DNA of 64,000 nt from positions 682,001 through 746,000 of the forward strand of contig NZ_JANSUY010000001.1 of the NCBI RefSeq assembly GCF_024741135.1, given 5' to 3'. A program made the translations under genes and the position numbers. Within the stretch, counting starts at the first letter, position 1; each line of letters starts with the position of its first letter. Origin of the DNA: Aquiflexum gelatinilyticum (GTDB taxonomy: Bacteria > Bacteroidota > Bacteroidia > Cytophagales > Cyclobacteriaceae). Shown piece after piece: positions 53,042 through 63,156 of the stretch. The notes below the pieces were generated by a model, which worked only from the letters and a program-made list of their open reading frames with translations, was not told the origin of the DNA and did not search any database.

Positions 53042-53671
53042 ATGGCTGCCGAATTTATCAAGCTATACCCTGAAAATCCTGACCCAAGGAAAATCCAGAA
53101 AATCGTCAACATCCTTCATGATGGCGGCGTGATCATATATCCCACTGATACTGTTTATGGTATGGGTTGCAATATCCATAACCTCAGGGCGGTGGAGCGG
53201 ATTGCCCTGATCAAAGGCATAAAAGTGAAAAAGCATAATTTTTCATTTATCTGCTATGACCTGAGCAATATTTCCGAATATACCCGCGCCTTGAGTACAC
53301 CGGTTTTTAAAATGATGAAAAAGGCATTGCCCGGGCCGTATACCTTTATATTGGAAGCCAATAATTCTGTTCCAAAAATTCTCAACAGCAACAAGAAAAC
53401 CGTAGGCATCAGGGTTCCTGATCATGCCATTCCAAGGCTTTTGGTGAAGGAGTTGGGATCTCCTATTTTGACAACTTCAATTCATGATGAAGATGATGTG
53501 ATAGAATACAGCACTGATCCGGAATTGATCTATGAAAAATTTAGGGATTTAGTCGACGTGGTCATTGATGGAGGATATGGAAATAATGTGGCATCGACGA
53601 TACTGGATTGTACCGGAGATGAAATAGAAGTAGTGAGGCAAGGCTTGGGATCTGTGGAGGATATCATGTGA
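53042..53671 (+). CDS. L-threonylcarbamoyladenylate synthase (TsaC/Sua5/YciO/YrdC family)
   Basis: Uses threonine, bicarbonate and ATP to make the precursor of the t6A modification at position 37 of ANN-decoding tRNAs. The 209-residue protein has the YrdC fold motifs: [49 protein letters not shown]-like segment ([15 protein letters not shown]), [11 protein letters not shown] and [19 protein letters not shown]. The KxxK/SFIC spacing is closer to YciO/YwlC relatives than to Escherichia coli TsaC, so the precise subgroup is uncertain. Confidence 0.9.
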   Translation: MAAEFIKLYPENPDPRKIQKIVNILHDGGVIIYPTDTVYGMGCNIHNLRAVERIALIKGIKVKKHNFSFICYDLSNISEYTRALSTPVFKMMKKALPGPYTFILEANNSVPKILNSNKKTVGIRVPDHAIPRLLVKELGSPILTTSIHDEDDVIEYSTDPELIYEKFRDLVDVVIDGGYGNNVASTILDCTGDEIEVVRQGLGSVEDIM

Positions 53672-53751
53672 TTCATGGATTCATCCAAAAGATTGGAAAA
53701 CATGCCTGAAATTTACCCAATGAACTATCAAACCTTAAAATCCGGGATCTT

Positions 53752-54384
53752 TTGAATCAGAAAAAAGCAATAATTAGTAACCTTTTTTATTTGCCACCCA
53801 TCGAATATTTCGTTGCTACTTTGGGTTTTGAAGAAATTCAGATAGACCAAACAGAGAGATTTCAAAAGCAGACTTTAAGAAACAGGGCTAATATTTTATT
53901 GGCAAATAAAATAGTAGTGCTATCTGTTCCTGTCGTTGGAAGCAGTAAAAAACAATTTTATAAAGATGTAAAAATAGATTATAACCAAAAGTGGAAAAAT
54001 GTCCATCTGCGGGGAATTCAAAGTGCTTACGGAAAGGCTCCCTTTTTCGAATATTTCTATCCGTATTTTGATCAGATTTATGAAAAAAACCTGACGTTTT
54101 TGTTTGACTTAAATCATGACCTACTGACAGTTTGTCTGAAACTGTTACGGGTAAAAGCAAATTTGAAATTGATAAGAGATTGTGACTTGGAGCAGGAATC
54201 GATCGATTTAAGAGGGGTAATACGCACTAAGGAAGAATTTACCCAAAGAGACATCATGACACCCTACCATTACCCTCAAATGTTTGGCTTAGACTTTGTT
54301 CCAAATCTCAGCATATTGGATTTGTTGTTTTGCATGGGTCCGGAATCTTTACAGGTACTCCTTCATTCAAAAAAAAATCATTGA
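53752..54384 (+). CDS. WbqC-like family protein
   Basis: A 210-residue protein of the WbqC-like family. Seen: AIISNLFYLPPIEYFVATLGFEEIQIDQTERFQKQTLRNRANILLANKIVVLSVPV and WKNVHLRGIQSAYGKAPFFEYFYPYF. Family members occur in O-antigen clusters and beside lepB or tRNA genes in Bacteroidota; biochemical role is unproved. The only available start in this frame near the beginning is TTG at 53752; the N-terminus would align without loss. It lies between the tsaC-type gene and clpC on the same strand. Confidence 0.85.
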   Translation: MNQKKAIISNLFYLPPIEYFVATLGFEEIQIDQTERFQKQTLRNRANILLANKIVVLSVPVVGSSKKQFYKDVKIDYNQKWKNVHLRGIQSAYGKAPFFEYFYPYFDQIYEKNLTFLFDLNHDLLTVCLKLLRVKANLKLIRDCDLEQESIDLRGVIRTKEEFTQRDIMTPYHYPQMFGLDFVPNLSILDLLFCMGPESLQVLLHSKKNH

Positions 54385-54466
54385 ACAATCTGCAAATAGA
54401 TTGTGTTTTTAAAACAAATTCGGTAACATTATTACAGATTTAAAATAAAATTTAGAAAGGAAATAC

Positions 54467-56995
54467 ATGGAAGCAAAATTTTCAAACAGGGTCAAAGAGG
54501 TGATCTCTCTCAGTCGTGAAGAAGCATTGCGGTTGGGACATGATTACATCGGTACAGAGCACCTCTTGCTGGGTATGATTCGAGAAGGGGAAGGAGTGGC
54601 TGTTTCCATATTGAAGAAGTTGGGTGTACCACTTGATGAGCTTCGCAATTCAATTGAAAGGGCTGTCAAGGGAACCGCAACGCATAATGTAAAAAACCTC
54701 GCCAACATACCGTTGACAAGGCAATCTGAAAAGGTTTTGAAGATCACCTATTTGGAAGCAAAAATATTTAAGAGCCAACTTATCGGAACTGAGCATTTGT
54801 TATTGTCTATCCTCAGGGATGAAGACAATATTGCTACCCAGATCCTTCATAAGTTTGATACCAACTATGACTCTGTGAAAGAGATGTTGGAATTCCAGAC
54901 AGATTCTGCACCCCGAGCCAAAGCAGAAGCAGATGACCCGGATGAGGATGGATCAAAACTCTTTGGCTCATCATCAAGCGGTGCTTCCGGAGTATCCAAA
55001 ACCACAGGTGAAAAGTCAAGAACTCCTGTATTGGATAATTTCGGAAGAGACCTTACCAAAATGGCTGAGGATGACAAGCTAGATCCAATCATTGGCAGAG
55101 AAAAAGAAATAGAAAGAGTGGCTCAGATTCTTTCAAGAAGAAAGAAAAACAATCCAATCTTAATCGGTGAACCCGGCGTTGGAAAGACAGCCATTGCAGA
55201 GGGACTTGCTTTGAGAATTGTACAGAAAAAAGTCTCCCGCGTATTGTTCAATAAGCGCGTAGTTACTTTGGACTTGGCATCGTTGGTGGCAGGGACAAAA
55301 TACAGAGGTCAATTCGAAGAGAGAATGAAAGCCGTTATGAACGAGCTTGAGAAATCTCCCAATGTGATCTTGTTCATAGATGAGCTCCATACCATTGTGG
55401 GTGCGGGTGGCGCTAGTGGTTCATTGGATGCATCCAATATGTTCAAACCGGCTTTGGCTCGCGGAGAGATTCAATGTATAGGTGCTACTACCTTAGACGA
55501 ATACAGACAATATATCGAAAAAGACGGCGCATTGGCCAGGAGGTTCCAAATGGTGATGGTAGATGCTACTACACCTGAGGAGACGATCCAAATCCTCAAT
55601 AACATCAAGGACAAATATGAGGACCACCACAATGTAATCTATACTCCTGAGGCTATTGAAGCCTGTGTGAAGCTTTCTGACAGGTATATATCTGACAGGT
55701 TCCTTCCTGACAAAGCCATCGATATCCTTGATGAAGCAGGTGCGAGGGTTCACATCAACAATATCCATGTCCCGGAAGATATTCTCCGACTTGAAGAAGA
55801 AGTTGAGAAAATTAAGGTCGAAAAAAATCGGGTAGTCAAAAGTCAGAAATACGAAGAGGCTGCGCAATTGAGAGACAAAGAGAAAAAACTCCTTGAGCAA
55901 CTCGAAAATGCCAAAGTCAAGTGGGAAGAAGACAGCAAAACTAAAAGGTATACCGTTGAAGAGGACAATGTAGCTGAAGTGATAGCTATGATGACAGGTA
56001 TTCCTGCCAAGAGAATTGCACAGAACGAAGGTTTGAAACTTCTCAATATGAACGAGGAACTTCAAGCCAAAGTAATCGGTCAGGAAGATGCCATCAAAAA
56101 ACTTTCAAAAGCTATCCAAAGAACTAGGGTGGGATTGAAAGATCCTAAAAAGCCTATAGGTTCATTCATTTTCCTTGGCCCGACAGGTGTGGGAAAAACA
56201 GAGCTGGCAAAGATGTTGGCCACCTATCTTTTCGATAAAGATGACGCACTGATTAGAATTGACATGTCCGAATACATGGAGAAATTCAGCGTTTCCCGAC
56301 TTGTGGGAGCTCCTCCGGGATATGTAGGATATGAGGAAGGTGGACAGCTTACTGAAAAAGTCAGAAGAAAGCCATATTCAGTCGTTCTACTTGATGAAAT
56401 CGAAAAAGCCCATCCGGATGTATTCAATATACTGCTCCAAGTATTGGATGACGGTATTCTGACGGATGGTTTGGGAAGAAGGGTAGATTTCAGAAATACC
56501 ATCATTATCATGACATCCAATATAGGTGTCAGAGACTTGAAGGATTTTGGTGCGGGCATTGGTTTTGCTTCCAAAGCTAAAACAACGAGTATGGATGATG
56601 TGATGAAGTCTACTATCCAAAGTGCATTGAAAAAGGCATTCAGTCCTGAATTCTTAAATAGGTTGGACGATGTGGTAGTATTCAATTCGCTTGATAAAGA
56701 GCACATCCATAAAATCATTGATATCAGCTTAAGCAAACTCTTCAAAAGAATCACTGATTTGGGTTATTCCATACAGTTGACTGAGAAAGCAAAGGATTTC
56801 TTAGCTGACAAAGGTTATGACCAACAGTATGGAGCAAGACCACTGAACAGAGCTATCCAAAGATATTTGGAAGATGCATTGGCTGAGGAAATACTCAAAG
56901 GAGAGCTTTCTGAAGGGGATATTATTATGGCAGATTATTCCGGTGAAGGTGATGAATTGACCATCACAGTTGATAAAAAAGAGAAGGCCGGATAA
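54467..56995 (+). CDS. clpC: ClpC-type AAA+ protease ATPase subunit
   Basis: Unfolds proteins for ClpP and controls stress tolerance. The 842-residue product has an N-terminal double Clp-N domain (about 5-145), first AAA module with Walker A GEPGVGKTA and Walker B LFIDELH, a middle UVR-type coiled coil (about 445-480: KSQKYEEAAQLRDKEKKLLEQL) that marks ClpC over ClpB/ClpA, and a second AAA module (GPTGVGKTE, VVLLDEIEKAHPDV). It ends with the C-terminal small domain (YGARPLNRAIQRYLEDALAEEIL). It is followed by a strong terminator. Confidence 0.96.
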   Translation: MEAKFSNRVKEVISLSREEALRLGHDYIGTEHLLLGMIREGEGVAVSILKKLGVPLDELRNSIERAVKGTATHNVKNLANIPLTRQSEKVLKITYLEAKIFKSQLIGTEHLLLSILRDEDNIATQILHKFDTNYDSVKEMLEFQTDSAPRAKAEADDPDEDGSKLFGSSSSGASGVSKTTGEKSRTPVLDNFGRDLTKMAEDDKLDPIIGREKEIERVAQILSRRKKNNPILIGEPGVGKTAIAEGLALRIVQKKVSRVLFNKRVVTLDLASLVAGTKYRGQFEERMKAVMNELEKSPNVILFIDELHTIVGAGGASGSLDASNMFKPALARGEIQCIGATTLDEYRQYIEKDGALARRFQMVMVDATTPEETIQILNNIKDKYEDHHNVIYTPEAIEACVKLSDRYISDRFLPDKAIDILDEAGARVHINNIHVPEDILRLEEEVEKIKVEKNRVVKSQKYEEAAQLRDKEKKLLEQLENAKVKWEEDSKTKRYTVEEDNVAEVIAMMTGIPAKRIAQNEGLKLLNMNEELQAKVIGQEDAIKKLSKAIQRTRVGLKDPKKPIGSFIFLGPTGVGKTELAKMLATYLFDKDDALIRIDMSEYMEKFSVSRLVGAPPGYVGYEEGGQLTEKVRRKPYSVVLLDEIEKAHPDVFNILLQVLDDGILTDGLGRRVDFRNTIIIMTSNIGVRDLKDFGAGIGFASKAKTTSMDDVMKSTIQSALKKAFSPEFLNRLDDVVVFNSLDKEHIHKIIDISLSKLFKRITDLGYSIQLTEKAKDFLADKGYDQQYGARPLNRAIQRYLEDALAEEILKGELSEGDIIMADYSGEGDELTITVDKKEKAG

Positions 56996-57016
56996 TTAAA
57001 AATAACTTTAATTTTG

Positions 57017-57052
57017 AATAGGCGAACATTTTGATGTTCGCCTATTTTTTTT
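57017..57052 (+). terminator. Rho-independent terminator after clpC
   Basis: Stem AATAGGCGAACAT (57017-57029) / ATGTTCGCCTATT (57034-57046) with a four-base loop and a run of T. Confidence 0.95.
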
Positions 57053-57140
57053 GGAAATACCTAATTATCAGAATAAAATCCACAGAAAGTCACTGGAATT
57101 TATTTCATACCTTGCATTTATAATTCAACTTGAAAACCCG

Positions 57141-58088
57141 ATGAAATTCAATTTTTATTTAACACTATTGGCAATTCTTGTTTTTTCATGCAATGATAAA
57201 GAAGCTCCTGAAAACGATACAATTGGAAATTTTCCATTCAAAACAGATTATAAATTAAGTGAATTAGAGACCACCGAAATTTTTGAATCAATACCTGAAG
57301 TAATGGGAAAAGTTGGATTAAGAGAAGCTTCAGGATTGGCATTTAGTAGAAAAAACCCAGGATTTGTTTGGACTCTTCAAGACAGAGGAAACAATAACAG
57401 TCTATATCTTCTCGATGCCAATACTGGCAAAACTGTCGCGGAATATACAATCAAAGGTACGAAGAACAGGGATTGGGAGGATATCGAAATCAGTATCGGC
57501 CCCGAACCGGGAAAAACCTATTTATACATTGGAGATACAGGCGACAATAACCTTGACTATGAAGATTATACCATTTATCGAATAGAAGAGCCTAAGTTTG
57601 AAGAAAATCATAGAAACCTAACGCTTGAATTGGAAACCGCTTTTGATAAAATAGTTTTTGAATATCCTGATAAAAGCCATGATGTGGAAACTTTGTTGGT
57701 TGATCCAAAATCAGGAGATATTTTTATGGTTACTAAAAGAGACCTTTACTCTTTGCTTTTTACTTTGCCGTATCCCCAAAAGACAGATGGATTGAACAAT
57801 GCGGTACTAAAAGGTACATTTCCTTTTAGAATAGCAACTGCAGGAACAGTCTCCGGAGATGGAAATGAGGTTTTGATTAAAACTTACGATTTGATTTTTT
57901 ATTGGAAAAGATCATCTGATCAGTCTTTTTCTGATCTATTGGCTACAAAACCATTAATCGCTCCTTACCAAAAAGAAGAACAAGGTGAGGCAATTTGTTT
58001 TGATGACCAAGGTGGTTACTTCACTCTTAGCGAATTAACCAATGACATCATTCCGGATCTGAATTATTATAAAAAGAAAAATCCTTAG
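57141..58088 (+). CDS. Lipoprotein, propeller-like, paralog of the next gene
   Basis: A 315-residue lipoprotein (MKFNFYLTLLAILVFSC; ATG 57141 chosen, since the upstream extension overlaps the terminator region). The soluble part has repeated beta-strand units with EASGLAFSRKNPGFVWTLQD, NRDWEDIEISIGPEPGKTYLYIGDTGDNN and VETLLVDPKSGDIFMVTKRD, suggesting a beta-propeller-like fold. These match the following gene closely in position and motif. No enzyme signature is recognised. Function unknown. Confidence 0.8.
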   Translation: MKFNFYLTLLAILVFSCNDKEAPENDTIGNFPFKTDYKLSELETTEIFESIPEVMGKVGLREASGLAFSRKNPGFVWTLQDRGNNNSLYLLDANTGKTVAEYTIKGTKNRDWEDIEISIGPEPGKTYLYIGDTGDNNLDYEDYTIYRIEEPKFEENHRNLTLELETAFDKIVFEYPDKSHDVETLLVDPKSGDIFMVTKRDLYSLLFTLPYPQKTDGLNNAVLKGTFPFRIATAGTVSGDGNEVLIKTYDLIFYWKRSSDQSFSDLLATKPLIAPYQKEEQGEAICFDDQGGYFTLSELTNDIIPDLNYYKKKNP

Positions 58089-58187
58089 GATTGGTTGAAT
58101 TAAATTCAGCTGGTTTTGTTAAAGGGTAAGCATTAGAAGGATTTTGTTAAACTATCCTACAAAACTGATTTAAAACATAACAATAAT

Positions 58188-58195
58188 TAACTTTG
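58188..58195 (+). promoter_or_regulatory. Likely -7 box of the second propeller-like gene
   Basis: TAACTTTG, identical to the box before the Lrp/AsnC gene, 55 bases before the ATG. No -33 element at ideal spacing. Confidence 0.5.
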
Positions 58196-58249
58196 CAGTA
58201 CCCCAAAAAGCCTGACCTTTGTTAACATCAATAAAGAAAGACTGAAGAA

Positions 58250-59152
58250 ATGAGTCATTACATGAGATTGCTATTGTTTTTATATTTTTTCCCATCCATG
58301 CTGATGTTGAATATTCCACAACCTGATTTGGTCCAACTTGAAAAAAAATCTGTCCAAAATATTTTTACCAACCAAATAAACATTGGGCTTTTAGAAAACA
58401 AAGAAATAGATGAAGCGAGTGGTATGGCCTTTTCAAGAACTCATGATGGTTTGATCTACACCCATAACGACAGTGGAGGAGGACGAAAGGTTTTTGTCAT
58501 TGATTCCTTAGGAAAAGGTTTAGGTGTATTCAAACTCAAAGGAGTTTGGAACAGAGATTGGGAAGATATAGCCGTAGGTCCTGGTCCTGACCCAAAGATG
58601 AATTATGTTTATGTGGGGGAGATTGGTGATAACCAAGAGAGATACACGAATATATTCATTTATCGATTTCCTGAACCAGAGCAATTTTTAGAAGGAATGG
58701 AAGTGGCACCTGAAATTTTGAAGCTGACTTACCCTGATGGCGCAAAAGATGCAGAGACTTTAATGGTAGACCCCATTTCAAAAGATATCTATATTCTTTC
58801 AAAAAGGGACAGTTTAAATATCCTATATAAGACTACCCAAGAGGCATTTGAAAAGAAAGAGGCTGTCTTGGAGAAATTGATGGAGCTGCCCTTAACCATG
58901 TCTGTTGCAGGGGATATTTCGGTAGATGGCCGTGAGATTTTGATCAAAAATTACTTCACCGTTTATTATTGGACAAGAAATGAAAATGAGACAGTTGAGC
59001 AGGCGCTGTCCCGTGACCCTTTGATTTTACCTTATAAACCTGAGCCACAGGGGGAGGCAATCGGATTCCATCCAAATGGAAAAAGTTATTTTACACTCAG
59101 TGAGAAAAGATTCAATATCGAACCGGTCTTGTATCGATACAACCGAATGTAG
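58250..59152 (+). CDS. Exported propeller-like protein, paralog of the preceding gene
   Basis: A 300-residue protein with a hydrophobic N-terminus (MRLLLFLYFFPSMLML) and the same motif series as its neighbour: EASGMAFSRTHDGLIYTHND, NRDWEDIAVGPGPDPKMNYVYVGEIGDNQ, DAETLMVDPISKDIYILSKRD and PQGEAIGFHPNGKSYFTLSE. Overall identity looks moderate, so the duplication is not recent. Unlike the first copy, it has no lipobox cysteine and probably is released or signal-anchored. It has its own promoter box. Function unknown. Confidence 0.8.
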   Translation: MSHYMRLLLFLYFFPSMLMLNIPQPDLVQLEKKSVQNIFTNQINIGLLENKEIDEASGMAFSRTHDGLIYTHNDSGGGRKVFVIDSLGKGLGVFKLKGVWNRDWEDIAVGPGPDPKMNYVYVGEIGDNQERYTNIFIYRFPEPEQFLEGMEVAPEILKLTYPDGAKDAETLMVDPISKDIYILSKRDSLNILYKTTQEAFEKKEAVLEKLMELPLTMSVAGDISVDGREILIKNYFTVYYWTRNENETVEQALSRDPLILPYKPEPQGEAIGFHPNGKSYFTLSEKRFNIEPVLYRYNRM

Positions 59153-59171
59153 TTTTAATAAAAATACCGTT

Positions 59172-60107
59172 ATGACAAATCAAACTACTTCCCACATCTT
59201 AATGGTCAGGCCGGCCAATTTTGGGTTTAATGCTGAAACAGCAGAAAATAATTTTTACCAACAAAAAGATGATCGTAATTCAACTGAAATAAATACTCTG
59301 GCTAGGCAGGAATTTGATGCTTTTGTTGGACTGCTTGAAGAAAAGGGGATTGATGTTTTGGTTGTCGAGGATACAGATTTGCCAAAAAAAACTGATGCTG
59401 TTTTCCCAAACAATTGGTTTAGTACCCACCAAGATGGCAGATTGGTTCTTTATCCTATGTTTTCACCTACGAGGAGATTGGAACGGAGAAAGGATATCAT
59501 TGAAATATTGATTAAGAAAGGATTTAGGATCAGTGAAATAGTGGATTTGACTTTTTTTGAACAGGATAATCAATTTCTTGAAGGTACGGGAAGCTTGATT
59601 TTGGATAGAATAAATAAAGTAGCTTATGCCTGCAGGTCACAAAGGACTCATCAAATACCCTTGGGATATTTTGGAAAATTAATGGGTTTTGAAATTGTTG
59701 ACTTTGACTCAACTCAGGTAATCAACGGTGCAGTTTCACCTATTTATCATACCAATGTCATGATGCATATCGGCACTGAAATATCCGTGGTATGTCTTGA
59801 CAGCATTCCGCTTGCTTCTGAAAAATTGAAAGTACAGCAATATCTTGAAAAAACGGGAAAGAAAATGATTCCGATTACTGCAAAGCAGAAATTTCAGTTT
59901 GCCGGAAATATGCTAGAAATCCGGAACAATAAAGGAGATAAATTTACAGTGATGTCAGATTCAGCTTTTCAATCCCTTGGAGATGTTCAGATCAATACTA
60001 TAAGGAGGTACTCAGAAATCATTATTCCAAAAATACCGACAATAGAAAAAATCGGCGGTGGAAGTGTCAGGTGTATGATGGCAGAGATATTTCTCCCTTT
60101 AATGTAA
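59172..60107 (+). CDS. ctlX: CtlX-like citrulline/arginine-related amidinotransferase-fold hydrolase
   Basis: A 311-residue enzyme of the pentein fold (arginine deiminase/DDAH superfamily). The start MTNQTTSHILMVRPANFGFNAETAENN and the Cys-containing end GGGSVRCMMAEIFLP are typical of the CtlX (citrulline ureidase) group. Acidic and histidine active-site segments are FPNNWFSTHQDG, EGTGSLILDR and YHTNVMMHIGT. It probably hydrolyses citrulline or a related guanidino/ureido compound. The ATG at 59172 gives the conserved start. Its stop overlaps the convergent SulP gene by nine bases. Confidence 0.87.
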   Translation: MTNQTTSHILMVRPANFGFNAETAENNFYQQKDDRNSTEINTLARQEFDAFVGLLEEKGIDVLVVEDTDLPKKTDAVFPNNWFSTHQDGRLVLYPMFSPTRRLERRKDIIEILIKKGFRISEIVDLTFFEQDNQFLEGTGSLILDRINKVAYACRSQRTHQIPLGYFGKLMGFEIVDFDSTQVINGAVSPIYHTNVMMHIGTEISVVCLDSIPLASEKLKVQQYLEKTGKKMIPITAKQKFQFAGNMLEIRNNKGDKFTVMSDSAFQSLGDVQINTIRRYSEIIIPKIPTIEKIGGGSVRCMMAEIFLPLM

Positions 60108-61655
60108 CCCCTTTGATTTTATTGATTTTATTTTGATGGTGTCCACATCTATTTTTCGGGAACCTGCATTGGTTTTGAAATTCTCAATTACCTCCAAAAC
60201 ATCATAATCAATAACCCTTGATTTTGATCCGTCAATAATTACATGTTTTCCTTCAGGGATTTCTTCTAAGGCCTTGATCAGTGCACCTTTATTGAGGAAA
60301 CTCACCTCTTCTGAAAGCACGATTCTGATGGAGCCGTCAAGTTCTTCCTTTTTATCATCGAGTAGATATGAATTTTGATAATTTCTTAAAAGGATAAATA
60401 CCATAGCTATTCCCATCCCCAATCCTATTCCTATCAGTAGGTCGAATAGAACGATTCCCAAAATGGTAATGATAAAAGGGAGAAATTGGTCCCAACCTAG
60501 TTTGGCCTGATGTCTGAAAAGGGATACTTTTGTAAGCTTATAACCTACCATCAGCAATATCGCAGCCAAGCAAGCTAATGGGATCAGATTGAGTAGTCCG
60601 GGGATAAATATGACACTTGCAAATAGCAGTATCCCATGAAATACTGCCGATATTTTTGTCCTGCTTCCTGCTGTTACGTTAGCTGAACTCCTGACAATGA
60701 CAGCTGTTACGGGAAGTCCGCCTATAAATCCATTGATTACATTTCCCACGCCTTGTGCCAAAAGTTCTCTATTTGGTGGAGAAATCCTTTTTAACGGGTC
60801 TATTTTGTCGGCAGCTTCCAAGCTCAATAAGGTTTCTAAACTCGCTATGATCCCTATAGTTACTGCCGCAAGCCAAACATCGCTGTTGCCCAATTGTGAG
60901 AAATCAGGAAATGTGAACAAATCGGTGAACCCAATAAAGGAATCAACAACGGGTAGGACCACTTTATCTTCATTACTTAAGTACAAAGTGGGGACAAAAA
61001 ATTTAAAATATTTATTTAGACCAATGCCCAATAAGACCACTACCAAAGGACCGGGAATCAATTTGGTAAATGAAAGTTTTTTGATGAATGATTGTTCCCA
61101 AAATATAAGGATGCCAATGGATACAGCTGAAATGATTATTGCCCCGAAATCAAATGTTTTGGATAAATTTCCCAAACTCAGGACAGCATCCCAGTCATTT
61201 ACAAAAGGGATATACTTTTCTAAATCTTTTGTTTCATTGACTCCAAATGCATAAGGTATCTGTTTTATAATCAATATAATACCTATGCCTGCAAGCATAC
61301 CCTTAATCACCGAAGTCGGAAAATAGTATCCGATTACCCCTGCTTTCAATATTCCAAAACCAATCTGTATAATTCCTGCCAAAACCACAGCCGAAAGGAA
61401 AACTTCAAATGTTCCAAGCTCGGTAATGGCATTGAGAACTATGACCGTCAATCCTGCGGCAGGACCTGATACTGAGGTGTGCGAACCTGATAATGAACCA
61501 ATAACAATACCTCCGATGACCCCTGCAATAATCCCTGAAAAAAGTGGCGCACCTGAAGCAAGAGCAATCCCAAGACACAGCGGGAGTGCTACCAGAAAAA
61601 CGACCAAACCTGCCGGTATATCATTACCTAGGGTTGGAAAAATATTTTTTTGCAT
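60099..61655 (-). CDS. SulP family anion transporter
   Basis: A 518-residue inorganic anion transporter (sulfate, bicarbonate or similar). The conserved N-terminal DIPAGLVVFLVALPLCLGIALASGAPLFSGI, the segment GSHTSVSGPAAGLTVI, and the helix-8/9 block NRELLAQGVGNVINGFIGGLPVTAVIVRSSANV are visible, followed by a short C-terminal STAS-like domain (about 440-510). This form is closest in look to the BicA/SulP bicarbonate-type group, but the anion is not certain. It is convergent with the CtlX-like gene. Confidence 0.92.
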   Translation of the reverse strand: MQKNIFPTLGNDIPAGLVVFLVALPLCLGIALASGAPLFSGIIAGVIGGIVIGSLSGSHTSVSGPAAGLTVIVLNAITELGTFEVFLSAVVLAGIIQIGFGILKAGVIGYYFPTSVIKGMLAGIGIILIIKQIPYAFGVNETKDLEKYIPFVNDWDAVLSLGNLSKTFDFGAIIISAVSIGILIFWEQSFIKKLSFTKLIPGPLVVVLLGIGLNKYFKFFVPTLYLSNEDKVVLPVVDSFIGFTDLFTFPDFSQLGNSDVWLAAVTIGIIASLETLLSLEAADKIDPLKRISPPNRELLAQGVGNVINGFIGGLPVTAVIVRSSANVTAGSRTKISAVFHGILLFASVIFIPGLLNLIPLACLAAILLMVGYKLTKVSLFRHQAKLGWDQFLPFIITILGIVLFDLLIGIGLGMGIAMVFILLRNYQNSYLLDDKKEELDGSIRIVLSEEVSFLNKGALIKALEEIPEGKHVIIDGSKSRVIDYDVLEVIENFKTNAGSRKIDVDTIKIKSIKSKGLH

Positions 61656-61809
61656 TGGATTGGGATGAATTTTTATAACCTTAAAGCTAAAATAGCATTT
61701 TTAGCTAAATCTCAACGTACATTTTTTATTAAATGAACCGCTAGGTCGTCTAAAGAAAATACTTGAAAGTTAAAATCCAATCTCAATTACCAATACAAAC
61801 ATCTTTTTA

Positions 61810-63156
61810 CTAATACTTTCCTGTAAAATTAAATGGACTGATCTCATTCAATTCTGCTTTGATTGAATCAGAAACATTAAGCACTCCGATAAATTGTTTG
61901 ATCGAAGTTTCGGTTATTTTTTCGTTTGTTCGGGTTAATTCCTTGAGGGCTTCATAAGGTTTTGGATATCCTTCTCTCCTTAGGATTGTTTGGATTGCCT
62001 CAGCTACTACAGCCCAGTTTTCCTCCAAATCCGCGTCGATAGCAGCACGGTTTAGCTCGAGTTTGCCTAATCCTTTCTCCAAAGATTCCAGGGCAATCAA
62101 CATGTGTCCCAATGGAACTCCGATTATGCGCAGCACTGTGCTGTCAGTAAGGTCTCTTTGTAAGCGGCTGATGGGGAGTTTGGCTGCAAGATGCTCCAAT
62201 AATGCATTGGCAATCCCAAGATTTCCTTCCGCATTTTCAAAATCGATCGGGTTGACTTTATGAGGCATGGCAGAAGACCCGATTTCGCCAGCCTTGATTT
62301 TTTGCTTGAAATAATTCATTGCCACATACTGCCAGATATCTTTTGAAAGGTCCAAAAGGATCGTGTTGATCCTTTTTAGCCCATCAAAAAGGGCCGCCAG
62401 ATTATCATAATGCTCGATTTGGGTTGTTGGATAACTTCTTTCCAAACCCAGATAATTTGACACAAAATTATTTGCAAACCCATGCCAATCAGTAGTAGGG
62501 TAGGCTATAAAATGGGCATTCAGATTCCCGGTAGCACCACCAAATTTTGCTGAATAAGGAACTTGACCAAGTAATTCCAATTGTTTTTCCAGTCTCACTG
62601 TAAATACCCTGATCTCTTTACCCAATCTCGTCGGAGATGCAGGCTGACCATGGGTTTTGGCAAGCATCGGGATATCTTTCCAATCCTCCGCCTGTGCAAC
62701 CAATTTCGCCATAACCCGATCCAAAGAAGGTAAAATGACTTCATTGAGTCCGTTTTTTAGCATCAAAGGCGTTGCTGTATTATTGATATCCTGGGAGGTC
62801 AAGCCAAAGTGAATGAATTCTTTGAATTCCTGCAGTTGCAGATTGTCAAACTTTTCTTTGATAAAATACTCCACGGCTTTTACATCGTGGTTGGTGGTCT
62901 TTTCTGTTTCTTTGATGACTTCAGCATCTTCCATCTGAAATCCTGAAACAATATTTCTTAAGGCAGGAAAAAGTGATTTGTCAAAATCTTTCAGTTGGGG
63001 CAGGGGCAGTTCACATAGCGCGATGAAGTACTCTATTTCCACATGAACTCTATATTTTATCAAAGCAAACTCAGAAAAATAAGGACGCAAGGTTGCAGTT
63101 TTGTTTCCATACCTTCCGTCAATAGAGCTTACAGCTGTCAGATTTGTCAATTCCAT
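61810..63156 (-). CDS. purB: Adenylosuccinate lyase
   Basis: Acts twice in purine synthesis, releasing fumarate from adenylosuccinate and SAICAR. The 448-residue protein carries the superfamily signature SSAMPHKVNPIDFENAEGN, the general-acid loop region TSQDINNTATPLMLKNGL and the substrate segment AKTHGQPASPTRLGKEIRVF. It is similar in layout to Escherichia coli PurB. A lone gene with about 290 bases upstream before the divergent reductase gene. Confidence 0.96.
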   Translation of the reverse strand: MELTNLTAVSSIDGRYGNKTATLRPYFSEFALIKYRVHVEIEYFIALCELPLPQLKDFDKSLFPALRNIVSGFQMEDAEVIKETEKTTNHDVKAVEYFIKEKFDNLQLQEFKEFIHFGLTSQDINNTATPLMLKNGLNEVILPSLDRVMAKLVAQAEDWKDIPMLAKTHGQPASPTRLGKEIRVFTVRLEKQLELLGQVPYSAKFGGATGNLNAHFIAYPTTDWHGFANNFVSNYLGLERSYPTTQIEHYDNLAALFDGLKRINTILLDLSKDIWQYVAMNYFKQKIKAGEIGSSAMPHKVNPIDFENAEGNLGIANALLEHLAAKLPISRLQRDLTDSTVLRIIGVPLGHMLIALESLEKGLGKLELNRAAIDADLEENWAVVAEAIQTILRREGYPKPYEALKELTRTNEKITETSIKQFIGVLNVSDSIKAELNEISPFNFTGKY

